A stretch of 38,990 nt of DNA from an uncultured Collinsella sp. (GCA_949287065.1 CASEEV010000004.1:1-38990), one strand, 5' to 3'; shown: positions 25,506 to 34,304, numbered from the stretch's first letter. Notes: generated from the sequence alone by a model not told the origin. Program-made: numbers and translations.

Positions 25506-25599
25506 ACGCAACGACGAACGCTTGACGCAACTACGAACGCTTACCGGCTCAAAACGGGCTCTAAGCGTTCGCGTTTGCGTCAAGCGTTCGTAACTGCGT
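25506..25599. repeat. Composite hairpin built from four 19-bp units
   Basis: Two tandem 19-base units (25506-25524 ACGCAACGACGAACGCTTG and 25525-25543 ACGCAACTACGAACGCTTA) are followed after an 18-base loop by two units in inverse orientation (25562-25580 and 25581-25599). The 38-base arms pair exactly except for three central bases in each unit. It lies between convergent genes, so it could act as a bidirectional terminator. The internal tandem structure is unusual for one, and no U-tract is present. Confidence 0.85.
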
Positions 25600-25715
25600 A
25601 AAACGTTAGCGGCTACGGTTAGCGACGCTCCCCTCGGCGCCAACGCGCCCGCCGCGCGGCCGCGGCCGCGCAAGACGTGCGCCCGCAATGCAGGCACTCC
25701 CGTGCGCAGGGGCAG

Positions 25716-26981
25716 CTACAGCTCAAACGTGCGGGCAACGACCTTCTCGGGCATGCCGGTCTCTTGGTTGCGCACGGTGGCAAAGGTCACCAGCGTGTCG
25801 GCCGTACCGACGGTGGCGGGGTAGTCGCCAAAGTCGAGGCTGTGGTCGGGCGCGTAGATAACCGCGTACGTCTCTTGGTCGGTGTCGATGAGAAAGTGCG
25901 ACGACTGCGACTTAACGGCGTAGCGACCCTCTTTGCCGCACACGCAGGCAAACGGCTCGCGCGAAAGCGTGTAGTACGGGCCGCTGCCGCTGCCCACGTA
26001 GGTGCCCATGTTGCCAAACAGGCCGCCCGACTCGTAGCTCGCCTCAACCGAGAAGGCAAACTTGCCCCCCATGTACACCGCCTCGAAGGGGCGGATGCTC
26101 AGAGGCAGCACGAGCTGGTCGAGCTGCGCGCGGTCGCTGTCCGTGAGATCGATGGCCGTGATGCCGTAGTACTGGCCCTCGTCCTCGCGCACGCGCGGCG
26201 CGATGGTGAGCACGCCCTCCGAAACCGTGGGCGTGGTCGCAAAGCGGCCGTGCGACTCCCACAGGTCCTGCGCGCTGTCGTCGCCCGTGGACCACATGCG
26301 GCAAAACGAGCTCTCAGACGACTTGGGGCCCGAAGCGTTGGGCATCACAAGCCAGATAACCGCGTCGTTGTACACGGCAAAGCGCGGCGGATCGTAGTCC
26401 GAGGTGCCCTTCGCGAGCTCCTGAGCAGAACCCGTGAGCGCGCCCTCGGCAAAGGGCTGGGCAAACAGAGTCCAGGTGCGGTCGCTGTAGTCGATCTCGA
26501 TCCATGCAAAGAGGTCGTCAGAGCAGCTCGCGTCAAAGAACGAGCGAGAAGTGCCCGAGGTCGGCTCCTCGAGCAGCGTGACCGTTGAGCCAGAGGAGAG
26601 GCTCAGCGCGCCGAGCGTGTTCATGACGGCGGCCGTAGTTCCCTGCTGGATAAGGGCAACGTACGCGCCGCTGCTCGGGAGAAGCACCGTGCCAAGCGGA
26701 AGCTCCCAAGTGGCGGAAGCCTCGGGCGCCTCGGCCTCGGCAAACTCCTCGAGCACGTTGATGCTCTGCGAATCGTCGTCGATGATCGTGGGGTCGCCCG
26801 CGCCTGTGCCGTCCGAACCGCCGCAACCCGACAGCGCGGTAGCTACAGCAATCGCGCCGCCCACGGCGGCGGTGCCGGCGGCAAAGCGACGGCGCGTAAT
26901 GCCCCTGCGCGCGGCGCCCTGGCTCTCGGGGCGCGCGGCGGAGGCAGACGATGCGGACAGTTTGCGCTTTGGCTTGAACAC
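25716..26981 (-). CDS. Tat-exported putative lipoprotein, unknown function
   Basis: This 421-residue protein has a twin-arginine signal near residues 24-55: GITRRRFAAGTAAVGGAIAV followed by ALSGCGG. It is therefore probably exported folded and lipidated at the Cys. The mature part lacks further membrane segments. It has repeated short hydrophobic-aromatic strands (WELPLGTVLLP, DDLFAWIEIDY, AVYNDAVIWLV, GGKFAFSVEAS), suggesting a beta-propeller. I do not recognise a catalytic motif. GTG at 26981 is taken as start because GGAGAA lies just before it; an ATG at 27056 lies inside the TSCPD gene. It is 17 bases downstream of the TSCPD gene and probably cotranscribed. Confidence 0.75.
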   Translation of the reverse strand: MFKPKRKLSASSASAARPESQGAARRGITRRRFAAGTAAVGGAIAVATALSGCGGSDGTGAGDPTIIDDDSQSINVLEEFAEAEAPEASATWELPLGTVLLPSSGAYVALIQQGTTAAVMNTLGALSLSSGSTVTLLEEPTSGTSRSFFDASCSDDLFAWIEIDYSDRTWTLFAQPFAEGALTGSAQELAKGTSDYDPPRFAVYNDAVIWLVMPNASGPKSSESSFCRMWSTGDDSAQDLWESHGRFATTPTVSEGVLTIAPRVREDEGQYYGITAIDLTDSDRAQLDQLVLPLSIRPFEAVYMGGKFAFSVEASYESGGLFGNMGTYVGSGSGPYYTLSREPFACVCGKEGRYAVKSQSSHFLIDTDQETYAVIYAPDHSLDFGDYPATVGTADTLVTFATVRNQETGMPEKVVARTFEL

Positions 26982-26998
26982 GGGCTTCTCCGGATAAC

Positions 26999-27265
26999 TT
27001 AGGCGCGGGCCTGGGACTGAGCGGCGCGCAGGGCACGCGTCAGCTGGTCGGCGCACGAGGTGGGACGGTTGCCGCAGGTGTTGCCCTCGAGGATCGAGAC
27101 GATCTCGTCAACAGGCTTGCCGGCAACGAGCTTGGAGACGGCTTTGAGGTTGCCGTTGCAGCCGCCCACAAAGCTCACGGCGTTGATGGTGTTGCCGTCG
27201 TCGGCAAGCTCCACGTGGATGTTGCGCGAGCAAACGCCCTGCGGCGTGTAGTCAATGGCGGTCAT
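26999..27265 (-). CDS. TSCPD domain protein
   Basis: This 88-residue protein matches the small TSCPD proteins related to the C-terminus of class II ribonucleotide reductase. Four Cys are in place: VCSRNI, GGCNGNL, NTCGNRP and TSCADQL, the last a variant of the TSCPD motif itself. It probably binds a metal, although its function is unknown. The ATG at 27265 follows AAAGGGGA. It is upstream of the Tat lipoprotein gene. Confidence 0.88.
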   Translation of the reverse strand: MTAIDYTPQGVCSRNIHVELADDGNTINAVSFVGGCNGNLKAVSKLVAGKPVDEIVSILEGNTCGNRPTSCADQLTRALRAAQSQARA

Positions 27266-27426
27266 GGATCCCCTTTCGCGACAGTTAAACGCCGCTATTA
27301 TCCCCCAGATGCCCGATACGTGGCAGCGCCCCCGGCAAAACTGCGAGAACTGCAAACACGCTCACAGGCTTGTCCGAGCACGCGGAACAAGCGCATGCCA
27401 CCCCGCCGCCCACTATATATAAGAGA

Positions 27427-27454
27427 AGGGCGGCCTCCTTGAGGAAGCCGCCCT
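27427..27454 (-). terminator. Terminator of the ferredoxin-AOR-cytochrome operon
   Basis: An eight-pair stem, AGGGCGGC / GCCGCCCT, is followed on the minus strand by TCTCTTATATATAG. It lies about 50 bases after the cytochrome stop codon. Confidence 0.65.
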
Positions 27455-27502
27455 ATCAGGCGCTATGCCTTGGCGATGCATGCAGGCGAGAAGCTCAGAG
27501 GC

Positions 27503-28174
27503 TTACTCCTGCGTGGTGGTTGCCTCGAAGTTCTGGGGAACCGTCCAGCCCTTGGGCAGGTAGGTCATGGTGCCGTCGACCTCGGCGGTGTCGGTCCAAC
27601 CCTCGGGGACGCCGCCCTCGCCCTCGTACGCGCCGATCTGGTGGCAGCCGGTGCAGGTGAGGACGCTCTGGTCGTGCATGCGGTGGCAGGAGTTGCACTG
27701 CTGCACAACGCCGCCGTGGTAGGTGCTGTGCGGGTCAAAGCCGTAGTCCTTGGTGGAGGACTCGGTTGCGCCCGGCATCACGCCGCCGCCCAGGTGGCAG
27801 CCGCTCTGCAGGCAGAACTCGTTGGAGTAGGTCACCTTTTGGAGCGGGGTGGAGAAGCTGCCCGAGAGCTGCGACTGGGCCTGGCTCACCGTCTGGGAGA
27901 GCGTGGCCTCGTGGCAGCCGAGGCACTGGTTGTTAACGATGGACTTGTGAGCGTAGGCAAGGCTCGTGGTGTCGTTCTCGAACGAGTCGTAGTACTTGCC
28001 CATCGTGCTGTGGCACACGGCGTCGCAGTACTCGGGGGTGGCGTGCCAGGCCCAGCCGGCAACGCCGAGCACGGCAACGATCACAACGACCGCAATGGCG
28101 ATCGGGAGGCGCTTGACCTTGCGCTTCTTGGCCGGGGCTTCGGTCCCGGTGGTGTCCTTGATTTCGTCAGCCAT
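27503..28174 (-). CDS. NrfH/NapC-like membrane-anchored multihaem cytochrome c
   Basis: This 223-residue protein has a charged N-terminus, one membrane anchor (about 23-45) and an extracytoplasmic haem domain. Five candidate covalent haem sites are visible: C50-x3-C54-H, C84-x2-C87-H, C121-x4-C126-H, C160-x2-C163-H and C174-x2-C177-H. Three are canonical CxxCH and two have longer spacing. Additional His (H76, H149, H153, H167) could be axial ligands. Proteins of this type pass electrons from the membrane quinone pool to or from a periplasm-side partner. It starts 22 bases after the AOR stop codon with AAAGGAG upstream, so it is the third gene of the redox operon. Confidence 0.9.
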   Translation of the reverse strand: MADEIKDTTGTEAPAKKRKVKRLPIAIAVVVIVAVLGVAGWAWHATPEYCDAVCHSTMGKYYDSFENDTTSLAYAHKSIVNNQCLGCHEATLSQTVSQAQSQLSGSFSTPLQKVTYSNEFCLQSGCHLGGGVMPGATESSTKDYGFDPHSTYHGGVVQQCNSCHRMHDQSVLTCTGCHQIGAYEGEGGVPEGWTDTAEVDGTMTYLPKGWTVPQNFEATTTQE

Positions 28175-28196
28175 GGTTCACTCCTTTCGTGGTCGT

Positions 28197-30440
28197 TTAG
28201 GCGAGGGCCGGGTTGTTGGCGCTGTAGTCGGCGAGAACGCCGTCGTAGCTGCGCGTGCGGTCGTCGTAGGCGTCGCCGCCGTCAACGAGCAGGCCGGCTT
28301 CGTCGAGCTTGGTCGCGAGATCGTCGAGCTCGAGGTCCTCGAGGCACTGCTTGGTGGGGCAGCCGAGCTCCTCGTCCCAGCCGAAGCGCTTGTAGAGCAT
28401 GCCCAGCGCCTTCGACCAGTCGTCGCGATCCATCTTGTCGGTGCCCTCCTCGAAGGGCTTGATGTCGGGATCCTTCTCGAAGACCCACTCGGTGATGACG
28501 TCGTGGACGTTGCGGAAGTCGTTGCAGCCCACGTTGCCGTCGGCGTCGGTCATGCCGAGCGCCGAGTAGCCGCGCTGAAGCGTCATGATGCGCTCGCCGG
28601 CCTTGTAGAGGTCGTCGATGGTGACCTCCTTGCCGGTGACGGCGGTGTAGAACTGGGCCTCGAGGTCGAGGTCGCCGCGGTAGTCGCGGGCCTTCTCGGG
28701 GGCCATGGCCATCGGCCACACCCAGTTGCACAGCGTCAGCGAGTCATGCAGGACGTCGGTGACGATGCTCCACCACGCGAACTCGATCTTGGCGTCGTTG
28801 ATGGGCGTGTACGCCTTGTCGGGATCGCACGCGTCCTCGGCGCCCCACATCTCCTTGGCCATCTGGCGCTTGAGGTCGATGGGCAGGCCGCAGCCCTGGA
28901 AGTTGACGGCGGAGTGGATCATGTCGTCGCGGTTGAACATCATGTTGTACAGGCCGCCGACCTGGCCGAAGCACTCGATGGCGTGGTGCACGGGCCAGCC
29001 GCGGTAGTTGATGAGGCAGCTCTTGGCGTCGTCGTACCACTTGGCGTCGTTCCAGCGCTCGGTCCACACAAACGGGCCGTGACCGACATAGGCGATCTCC
29101 TTCTTGTTCATCGCGATGTCGGTGAGGATCTTGACGATGGGCGTCGGGTCCTGGTTGTTGAAGAAGTCCTCGAACTTGTAGTCGGCGTAGTCGTCGCCGA
29201 GCTCGCGCTCGAAGATACCCTCGGCGTAGCAGTGCGCGATGTCGCGATAGAGCTGCGCGTAGTTGCACCACAGGCCGAGGTCGTCAACGACGCCCGAGAC
29301 AACCTGGTTGTAGATGACCGAGAGGTCGGTGAGGGTGCCCTCGTCGTCGGTCAGGCCGGCAACCGGGGCGATGCCGGGCATGTAGGACGAAACCGGGAAG
29401 TTCGGCACGCAGGTGTTGCCCGTGGACGAGTAGCCGGTGATCTCCTTGACGCGCGGGATGGCGACGTTGGTGTAGCAGCGCACCGGGCAGCCGTGGCAGC
29501 CGGCCATCTTGACGGTGTACTTCTCGGCCTCGGGGCCCAGGTCCTTGGTGGACTTCATGCAGCGGTAGCCGACGGTGTTGAGCTCGCCGGGCTTAGGCTC
29601 GCCGGTCTCGATGGGACCGCCCTCGGCGGCAGCCCAGTACAGGCCCTTGGCAGCGGTCCAACGGGAGCCCTTGTCGTAGTACTCGGCCCAGGACTGCTGG
29701 GTGCTCGGGACCACGTGGTTGTTGTTGGAGCCGAGAACCTCGTTGAGCATGTAGTCGGAGAGGTCGGCGACCATCTGCGGGTCGGCAACGTTGACGGCCT
29801 TGGTGCCGCGCACGACGACGGCCTTGACCTTCTTCTTGCCGAGAACCGCGCCGAGGCCGGCGCCTGCGGAGTGGCTGCGGGCGTTCATGACGCACGCGTA
29901 GGGCAGCAGGTTCTCGCCCGCCGGGCCGATGGCGGCGACGCAGCAGTCGACGCCGTGCTTCTTGCACAGGGCCTCGGTGGTCTCGCGGGTGCCCTTGCCC
30001 CAGACGGCGGAGGCGTCCTCGATCGAGATCTTGTCGTCGTCGATGAGGATGTAGACCGGCGACTCGGACTCGCCCTCGATGATGAGGCCGTCGTGGCCGG
30101 AGTACTTGAGCTGGGCGCCGAGCGTGCCGCCGCAGTGGGCATCGACGATCAGGTAGTCCTTGGTGAACGTGGAGAGCGTGGCCCAGGTGGAGCGGCCGGC
30201 AAGCGGCACGCCCGAACCGGTGAGCGGGCCGACGGCGAGAACGGCCTTGTTCTCGGGATCGTCCCACTTGGTGCCCGCGGGAACCTCGTCGGCCATGATC
30301 TTGTTGGCAAAGCCCATGCCGCCGATGTAGAGGTCCTGCAGCTCCTCGTCGGACTCGGTAGTGATGTTGCCGGACGTAAGGTCGACGCGCGCGATGTAGC
30401 CCGCCCAACCGTACGATCCGTAAACGGCGTTATCAGCCAT
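28197..30440 (-). CDS. Aldehyde:ferredoxin oxidoreductase-family tungsto/molybdoenzyme
   Basis: This 747-residue protein has the whole AOR layout. The N-terminal domain contains the bis-pterin loop VPLAGRSTWATLST (about 78-91) and RSHSAGAGLGAVLGKK (188-203). The [4Fe-4S] cysteines are C315, C318 and C322 in AGCHGCPVRC, with the distal Cys in LTLCNW near 570. It lacks its own signal peptide. It resembles AOR-like proteins coupled to ferredoxins, such as E. coli YdhV, better than classic archaeal AOR, as it is longer than the usual ~610 residues. Its substrate could be an aldehyde or an aromatic/acyl compound; sequence does not decide. It sits between a Tat-exported ferredoxin (36 bases upstream) and a multihaem cytochrome (22 bases downstream). 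Confidence 0.93.
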   Translation of the reverse strand: MADNAVYGSYGWAGYIARVDLTSGNITTESDEELQDLYIGGMGFANKIMADEVPAGTKWDDPENKAVLAVGPLTGSGVPLAGRSTWATLSTFTKDYLIVDAHCGGTLGAQLKYSGHDGLIIEGESESPVYILIDDDKISIEDASAVWGKGTRETTEALCKKHGVDCCVAAIGPAGENLLPYACVMNARSHSAGAGLGAVLGKKKVKAVVVRGTKAVNVADPQMVADLSDYMLNEVLGSNNNHVVPSTQQSWAEYYDKGSRWTAAKGLYWAAAEGGPIETGEPKPGELNTVGYRCMKSTKDLGPEAEKYTVKMAGCHGCPVRCYTNVAIPRVKEITGYSSTGNTCVPNFPVSSYMPGIAPVAGLTDDEGTLTDLSVIYNQVVSGVVDDLGLWCNYAQLYRDIAHCYAEGIFERELGDDYADYKFEDFFNNQDPTPIVKILTDIAMNKKEIAYVGHGPFVWTERWNDAKWYDDAKSCLINYRGWPVHHAIECFGQVGGLYNMMFNRDDMIHSAVNFQGCGLPIDLKRQMAKEMWGAEDACDPDKAYTPINDAKIEFAWWSIVTDVLHDSLTLCNWVWPMAMAPEKARDYRGDLDLEAQFYTAVTGKEVTIDDLYKAGERIMTLQRGYSALGMTDADGNVGCNDFRNVHDVITEWVFEKDPDIKPFEEGTDKMDRDDWSKALGMLYKRFGWDEELGCPTKQCLEDLELDDLATKLDEAGLLVDGGDAYDDRTRSYDGVLADYSANNPALA

Positions 30441-30476
30441 GGATAAGCTCCTTTACTCGAAGTGCGGTCAGTGCGG

Positions 30477-31202
30477 CTATTTGATCTTGCCGCCGCCCAC
30501 GTAATCCTGCTTCTCGGAGATCAGCGGATCGGGGTTCTCCTGCTTGGTGGGGCCGGACGCATGGTTGACGTTCTCCCACTCGACGAGCTCGAGCGCGCCG
30601 TTGGGGCACTGCTCGGCGCAGCGGCCGCACGCGATGCACTTGGAGGCCTTGTGCGTGACCGTGTTGACCGTGGGCATGTGGTACGGGCACGCGGCGGCGC
30701 AGGTGCCGCAGCCGACGCACTTGTCGGGGTCAACGGAGCGCACGCCCGTGGACTCGTCGGTCACAATGGCGCCGTGCGGGCAGGCGGTCTGGCACATGGC
30801 GGTGGTGCACATGTGGCACTGACGGATGTTCCACTCGCAGGAGTAGTAGATGCCGTCGCCGGAGCCGAGCTCCTTGCCAAACAGGAAGCCGTCGCGCACG
30901 TGGATGCGCGAAGCCGCGGGCTGAGCAACGCCGTCGTTCTTGAGCGTGCACATCATTTCGCAGCGCTGGCAACCGGTGCAGCGGGCACGGTTGATCTTGA
31001 GCACGTGGCTCGGCGTGGCGTAGTAGTCGATCTGGCCCTGCGAGCTGGTGGGCTGCGCCGCGGCGGACTCGGGCAGCAGGCCGAGAGCCGCGAGCGCCGT
31101 CACGAACGCTCCCGACACCTTCACGAACCCGCGGCGGGTGAAGAAGGCGTCGAGGCGATCCGCGCCGGAGCCCACATGCTCCAAAGCGGTGTTCTCTTTC
31201 AT
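30477..31202 (-). CDS. Tat-exported ferredoxin with four [4Fe-4S] clusters
   Basis: This 241-residue electron-transfer subunit resembles HybA/DmsB/YdhY-type proteins. A twin-arginine signal lies near residues 20-48 (FFTRRGFVKVSGA followed by a hydrophobic stretch and AAA). Four Cys clusters follow: CTGCQRCEMMC, CHMCTTAMCQTACP, CVGCGTCAAACP and CIACGRCAEQCP, enough for four [4Fe-4S]. Export on the outer face suggests the AOR protein, which has no signal, is either carried along by this subunit or works on the other side of the membrane. The ATG follows AGGGAGGG. It is the first gene of the operon. Confidence 0.93.
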   Translation of the reverse strand: MKENTALEHVGSGADRLDAFFTRRGFVKVSGAFVTALAALGLLPESAAAQPTSSQGQIDYYATPSHVLKINRARCTGCQRCEMMCTLKNDGVAQPAASRIHVRDGFLFGKELGSGDGIYYSCEWNIRQCHMCTTAMCQTACPHGAIVTDESTGVRSVDPDKCVGCGTCAAACPYHMPTVNTVTHKASKCIACGRCAEQCPNGALELVEWENVNHASGPTKQENPDPLISEKQDYVGGGKIK

Positions 31203-31224
31203 GTTCCCTCCCTAACGCAACTTT

Positions 31225-31310
31225 GCGGCGCCCCCTCCCGCGAAGAGGCGCCGCCCAACTATCAGACAGCGATGCGGGGCGATCCGCATCACAAATCCGT
31301 CACAAGTATT
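31225..31310 (-). promoter_or_regulatory. Promoter and structured leader of the ferredoxin-AOR operon
   Basis: On the minus strand AATACT (31305-31310) is a possible -10 box. TCACAA occurs twice exactly 11 bases apart on the plus strand (31289-31294, 31300-31305), like a response-regulator direct repeat. The presumed leader contains two perfect hairpins: GATGCGG/CCGCATC (31271-31277/31284-31290) and GCGGCGCC/GGCGCCGC (31225-31232/31247-31254). The loop of the second contains a GGGAGG sequence similar to the true Shine-Dalgarno. Confidence 0.5.
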
Positions 31311-31380
31311 CTCGCCTCAGGAAGTCTTCAGGCTTCACCTTGTTCCGGGTAATTTGAGGGTCAGAACGCGTGTTTATATA

Positions 31381-31412
31381 TAAACGGGGTACCCTGTTTG
31401 AGGGTACCCCGT
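31381..31412 (-). terminator. Terminator of the amino-acid ABC transporter operon
   Basis: A perfect 11-pair stem, ACGGGGTACCC / GGGTACCCCGT, with a seven-base loop is followed on the minus strand by TTTATATATAAAC. The tail itself overlaps a 14-base palindrome (31372-31385). Confidence 0.78.
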
Positions 31413-31470
31413 CACCACCGGTCACCTTGTGCTGCTGTTTTGCCTGTTCAGCGTTGCGCGAGCCGCTGCC

Positions 31471-32271
<801 letters not shown>

Positions 32272-32302
32272 GCCTGCTCCTTTAGGTTTCGCAACCGCTG
32301 CC

Positions 32303-32439
32303 GCTCAAGATAAGCGCTTGAGCTTTCACGGTTTTCACGCGTGCTTTCCACGTGTTTCTCGGGTTTCTCGGTAAAACCGTGCGAAGTTTCACGATCGCGA
32401 GCCACCCGGCTGACTCTCTCGGCTCAAGATAGGCGCTTA
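32303..32439 (-). repeat. Direct and inverted repeats between permease and ATPase genes
   Basis: GCTCAAGATAAGCGCTT (32303-32319) recurs as GCTCAAGATAGGCGCTT (32422-32438) with one mismatch, reaching into the permease stop codon. Between the copies, CACGGTTTT (32327-32335) and AAAACCGTG (32373-32381) are a perfect inverted repeat. The 165-base gap carries no gene and could fold in the operon mRNA. Confidence 0.6.
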
Positions 32440-33117
32440 GTCGTGGTAGTAGTCCAAGCGCTTCTCGACGCGGCCAAGAACGATCTCGACGATAAAGTTG
32501 AACACCCAGTAGAGCGCCGCCGCAATGGCAAACGGCATCATGCTCACCTGCGACGCCACGAGCGCCTTTGCCGTAGAGAACATCTCGGCAACGCCGATAG
32601 AGAACGCAAGCGACGTGTCTTTGACCAACGTGATGACCTCGTTGCCCATGGCGGGCAGGATACGCTTTGCCACCTGCGGCAACACGATCTTGAAGAAGGT
32701 CTGCGCACGGGAGTAGCCCAGGACCTCTGCCGCCTCGTACTGACCGCGCGGAATGGACTGCATGCCAGAGCGATAGATCTCGGCAAAGTAGGCGGCGTAG
32801 TTGATGATAAACGCCACGACGCAGGCTTGCCACTTGGACTCGGGCGTGAGCTTGATGCCAAAAACGTAGTAGGGCGCAAAGTAGATGGCAAACATCTGCA
32901 GCATGAGCGGCGTGCCGCGCATGACCGAGATGTAAAAGCGCGCGATGAGCGCGAGCGGGCGCACGCGCACCCGGCCCAGGGAGAATCCCCAGGTGCTCTG
33001 GCGCATGAGCGCCACCGGAACGCCGAGCGGAATGGCGCCCACGAGCGTGAGCGCAAACAGCTGCAGGCTTACGGCAAAGCCCTCCAGCAGCATGCCCATC
33101 ATCGTTGAGGTATCCAA
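32437..33117 (-). CDS. Polar amino-acid ABC transporter permease
   Basis: This 226-residue inner-membrane protein is of the HisMQ family with about five membrane spans. The EAA loop that contacts the ATPase is EAAEVLGYSRAQTFFKIVLPQ (near residues 137-157), preceded by the typical YRSGMQSIPRGQ. The start is TTG at 33117 (MDTSTMM), with AGGGGCAGGG upstream. ATG codons a few residues further in (33102, 33099) lack a Shine-Dalgarno. It lies 125 bases after the binding-protein gene, with a stable hairpin between, and 165 bases before the ATPase gene. Confidence 0.92.
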   Translation of the reverse strand: MDTSTMMGMLLEGFAVSLQLFALTLVGAIPLGVPVALMRQSTWGFSLGRVRVRPLALIARFYISVMRGTPLMLQMFAIYFAPYYVFGIKLTPESKWQACVVAFIINYAAYFAEIYRSGMQSIPRGQYEAAEVLGYSRAQTFFKIVLPQVAKRILPAMGNEVITLVKDTSLAFSIGVAEMFSTAKALVASQVSMMPFAIAAALYWVFNFIVEIVLGRVEKRLDYYHD

Positions 33118-33140
33118 ACCCTGCCCCTCTCATAGAAGAG

Positions 33141-33170
33141 CCGCGGACGGGGCCAAGCCCGCGTCCGCGG
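33141..33170 (-). other. Stable hairpin between binding-protein and permease genes
   Basis: CCGCGGACG pairs exactly with CGTCCGCGG, with an additional inner GGG/CCC. There is no strong U-tract (CTCTTCTATG follows on the minus strand). Hairpins in this position commonly keep binding-protein mRNA more abundant than the rest of the operon. Confidence 0.6.
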
Positions 33171-33242
33171 TCGTTCGCTCATTGTAGCCGAGGCTTCCTG
33201 ACAAGCGCGCAGGCACGCGCCGCGCGAAGCCCTCGGGCGATC

Positions 33243-34112
33243 TTACTCGAGAACCCAGTTCTCGTAGGAGATGCCGTACTCGGCGTACTTCTCGCACAGC
33301 TCCTCGATGGTGCCGTCCTCGTCCATGGCGCGCAGCGTGTCGTTGACCGTTGCGGCAAGCTCCTCGTTGCCCTGCTTGAAGCCCACGCCGTAGTGCTCCT
33401 CGGAGAGCATCTCGGGCAGCTGGACGTACGCGTCGGGGTTGGCGGCCATCTGGTACTCGGCAATGGAGAGGTCGCAGGCAACCGCGTCGACGGCGCCGGA
33501 CTCGAGCTGCATGAAGGCGGTGTTGTACTCGCCGATGGTGTCGAGGCTCGCAAAGGTGGCGGCGAGGTCAGCCTGGTCGCCCTCGAGCACGTCGAGCGCA
33601 GCGGAGTCGACCTGGGTGATCACGGCCTTGCCTGCCAGGTCATCGAGGCTCTCGATGCCGGAGTCAGCGCGCACGACCACAACCTGGCCGTTCAGCATGT
33701 ACGGCTCGGAGAAGGTGTAGTCGTCCTCGCGGCCCTCGATGGTAAAGCCGTTCCAGATGCAGCTGATGGCGCCGGAGTTGAGCAGCGTGTCCTTGGCGTC
33801 CCAGTCAATGGGCTCGAGCGCGAGCTCCCAGCCGTTGCGCTCGCACACCTCGGCAGCCAGGTCGAGATCAAAGCCGGTAAACTCGCCGTCGTCGCCCACA
33901 AAGCCGTACGGCGGGTACGACTGGTCGAAGCCCACGGTAAAGGTGTCGCCCTCGGCGGGAACACCCGCGTCCTCGGTTGCCGCAGGCGCGGAGCCTGCCG
34001 CGCTGCCGGTATCGGCGGTGTCAGCGGGCGCGCCGCCGCACGCAGCGAGCGAGATGCAAGTGAGCGCCGCAGCGGCAAGAGCACCGGCGCGAGAAACTAC
34101 GGGGTTGAGCAT
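33243..34112 (-). CDS. Amino-acid ABC transporter substrate-binding lipoprotein
   Basis: This 289-residue protein has a lipoprotein signal (lipobox LAAC, Cys near residue 25), a short Ala/Asp/Ser-rich linker and a periplasmic-binding-protein family 3 domain. Family stretches include FTVGFDQSYPPYGF, GEFTGFDLDLAAEV, WNGFTIEGREDDYTFSEPY (ligand-site Arg) and the domain II GKAVITQVDSA. It would capture a polar amino acid; which one cannot be read. GGGAGG precedes the ATG. A TATACT -10 box is at 34191-34196. It is the first gene of the operon. Confidence 0.93.
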   Translation of the reverse strand: MLNPVVSRAGALAAAALTCISLAACGGAPADTADTGSAAGSAPAATEDAGVPAEGDTFTVGFDQSYPPYGFVGDDGEFTGFDLDLAAEVCERNGWELALEPIDWDAKDTLLNSGAISCIWNGFTIEGREDDYTFSEPYMLNGQVVVVRADSGIESLDDLAGKAVITQVDSAALDVLEGDQADLAATFASLDTIGEYNTAFMQLESGAVDAVACDLSIAEYQMAANPDAYVQLPEMLSEEHYGVGFKQGNEELAATVNDTLRAMDEDGTIEELCEKYAEYGISYENWVLE

Positions 34113-34190
34113 GATGGCCTCCCTGTTGAAGTCGAGCGCCCCGCTTGCGGAGCGCGTACTTTACCATGCTAAAGTGAAACGCAGGACTTC

Positions 34191-34253
34191 AGTATAGCGA
34201 CTCACAGGAAGCGGTGCGCCCGCAGGCGCTACGTTTCTGTTTGGTTTCAGAAA
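34191..34253 (-). promoter_or_regulatory. Promoter region of the amino-acid ABC operon
   Basis: A TATACT -10 box (34191-34196) is followed by GAAG. Upstream lies the inverted repeat TTTCTG-n8-CAGAAA (34234-34253), a possible operator for an unidentified regulator. The -35 hexamer is weak. Confidence 0.45.
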
Positions 34254-34304
34254 GCCTGAGCCGGCAGATGAGCCTGACCCCGCCGCGCACCCCAGGACGC
34301 GCGC

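Noticed and set aside
27996-30446. An 816-codon open frame on the plus strand
   Set aside because: It is antisense to the AOR gene, with Val/Leu/Asp-rich low-quality sequence and no recognisable domain. The minus-strand AOR is unambiguous.
31203-31330. Moco/Tuco riboswitch
   Set aside because: The context is suggestive, but I could not match the leader to the conserved elements of those RNAs by eye. It is therefore reported only as a structured leader.
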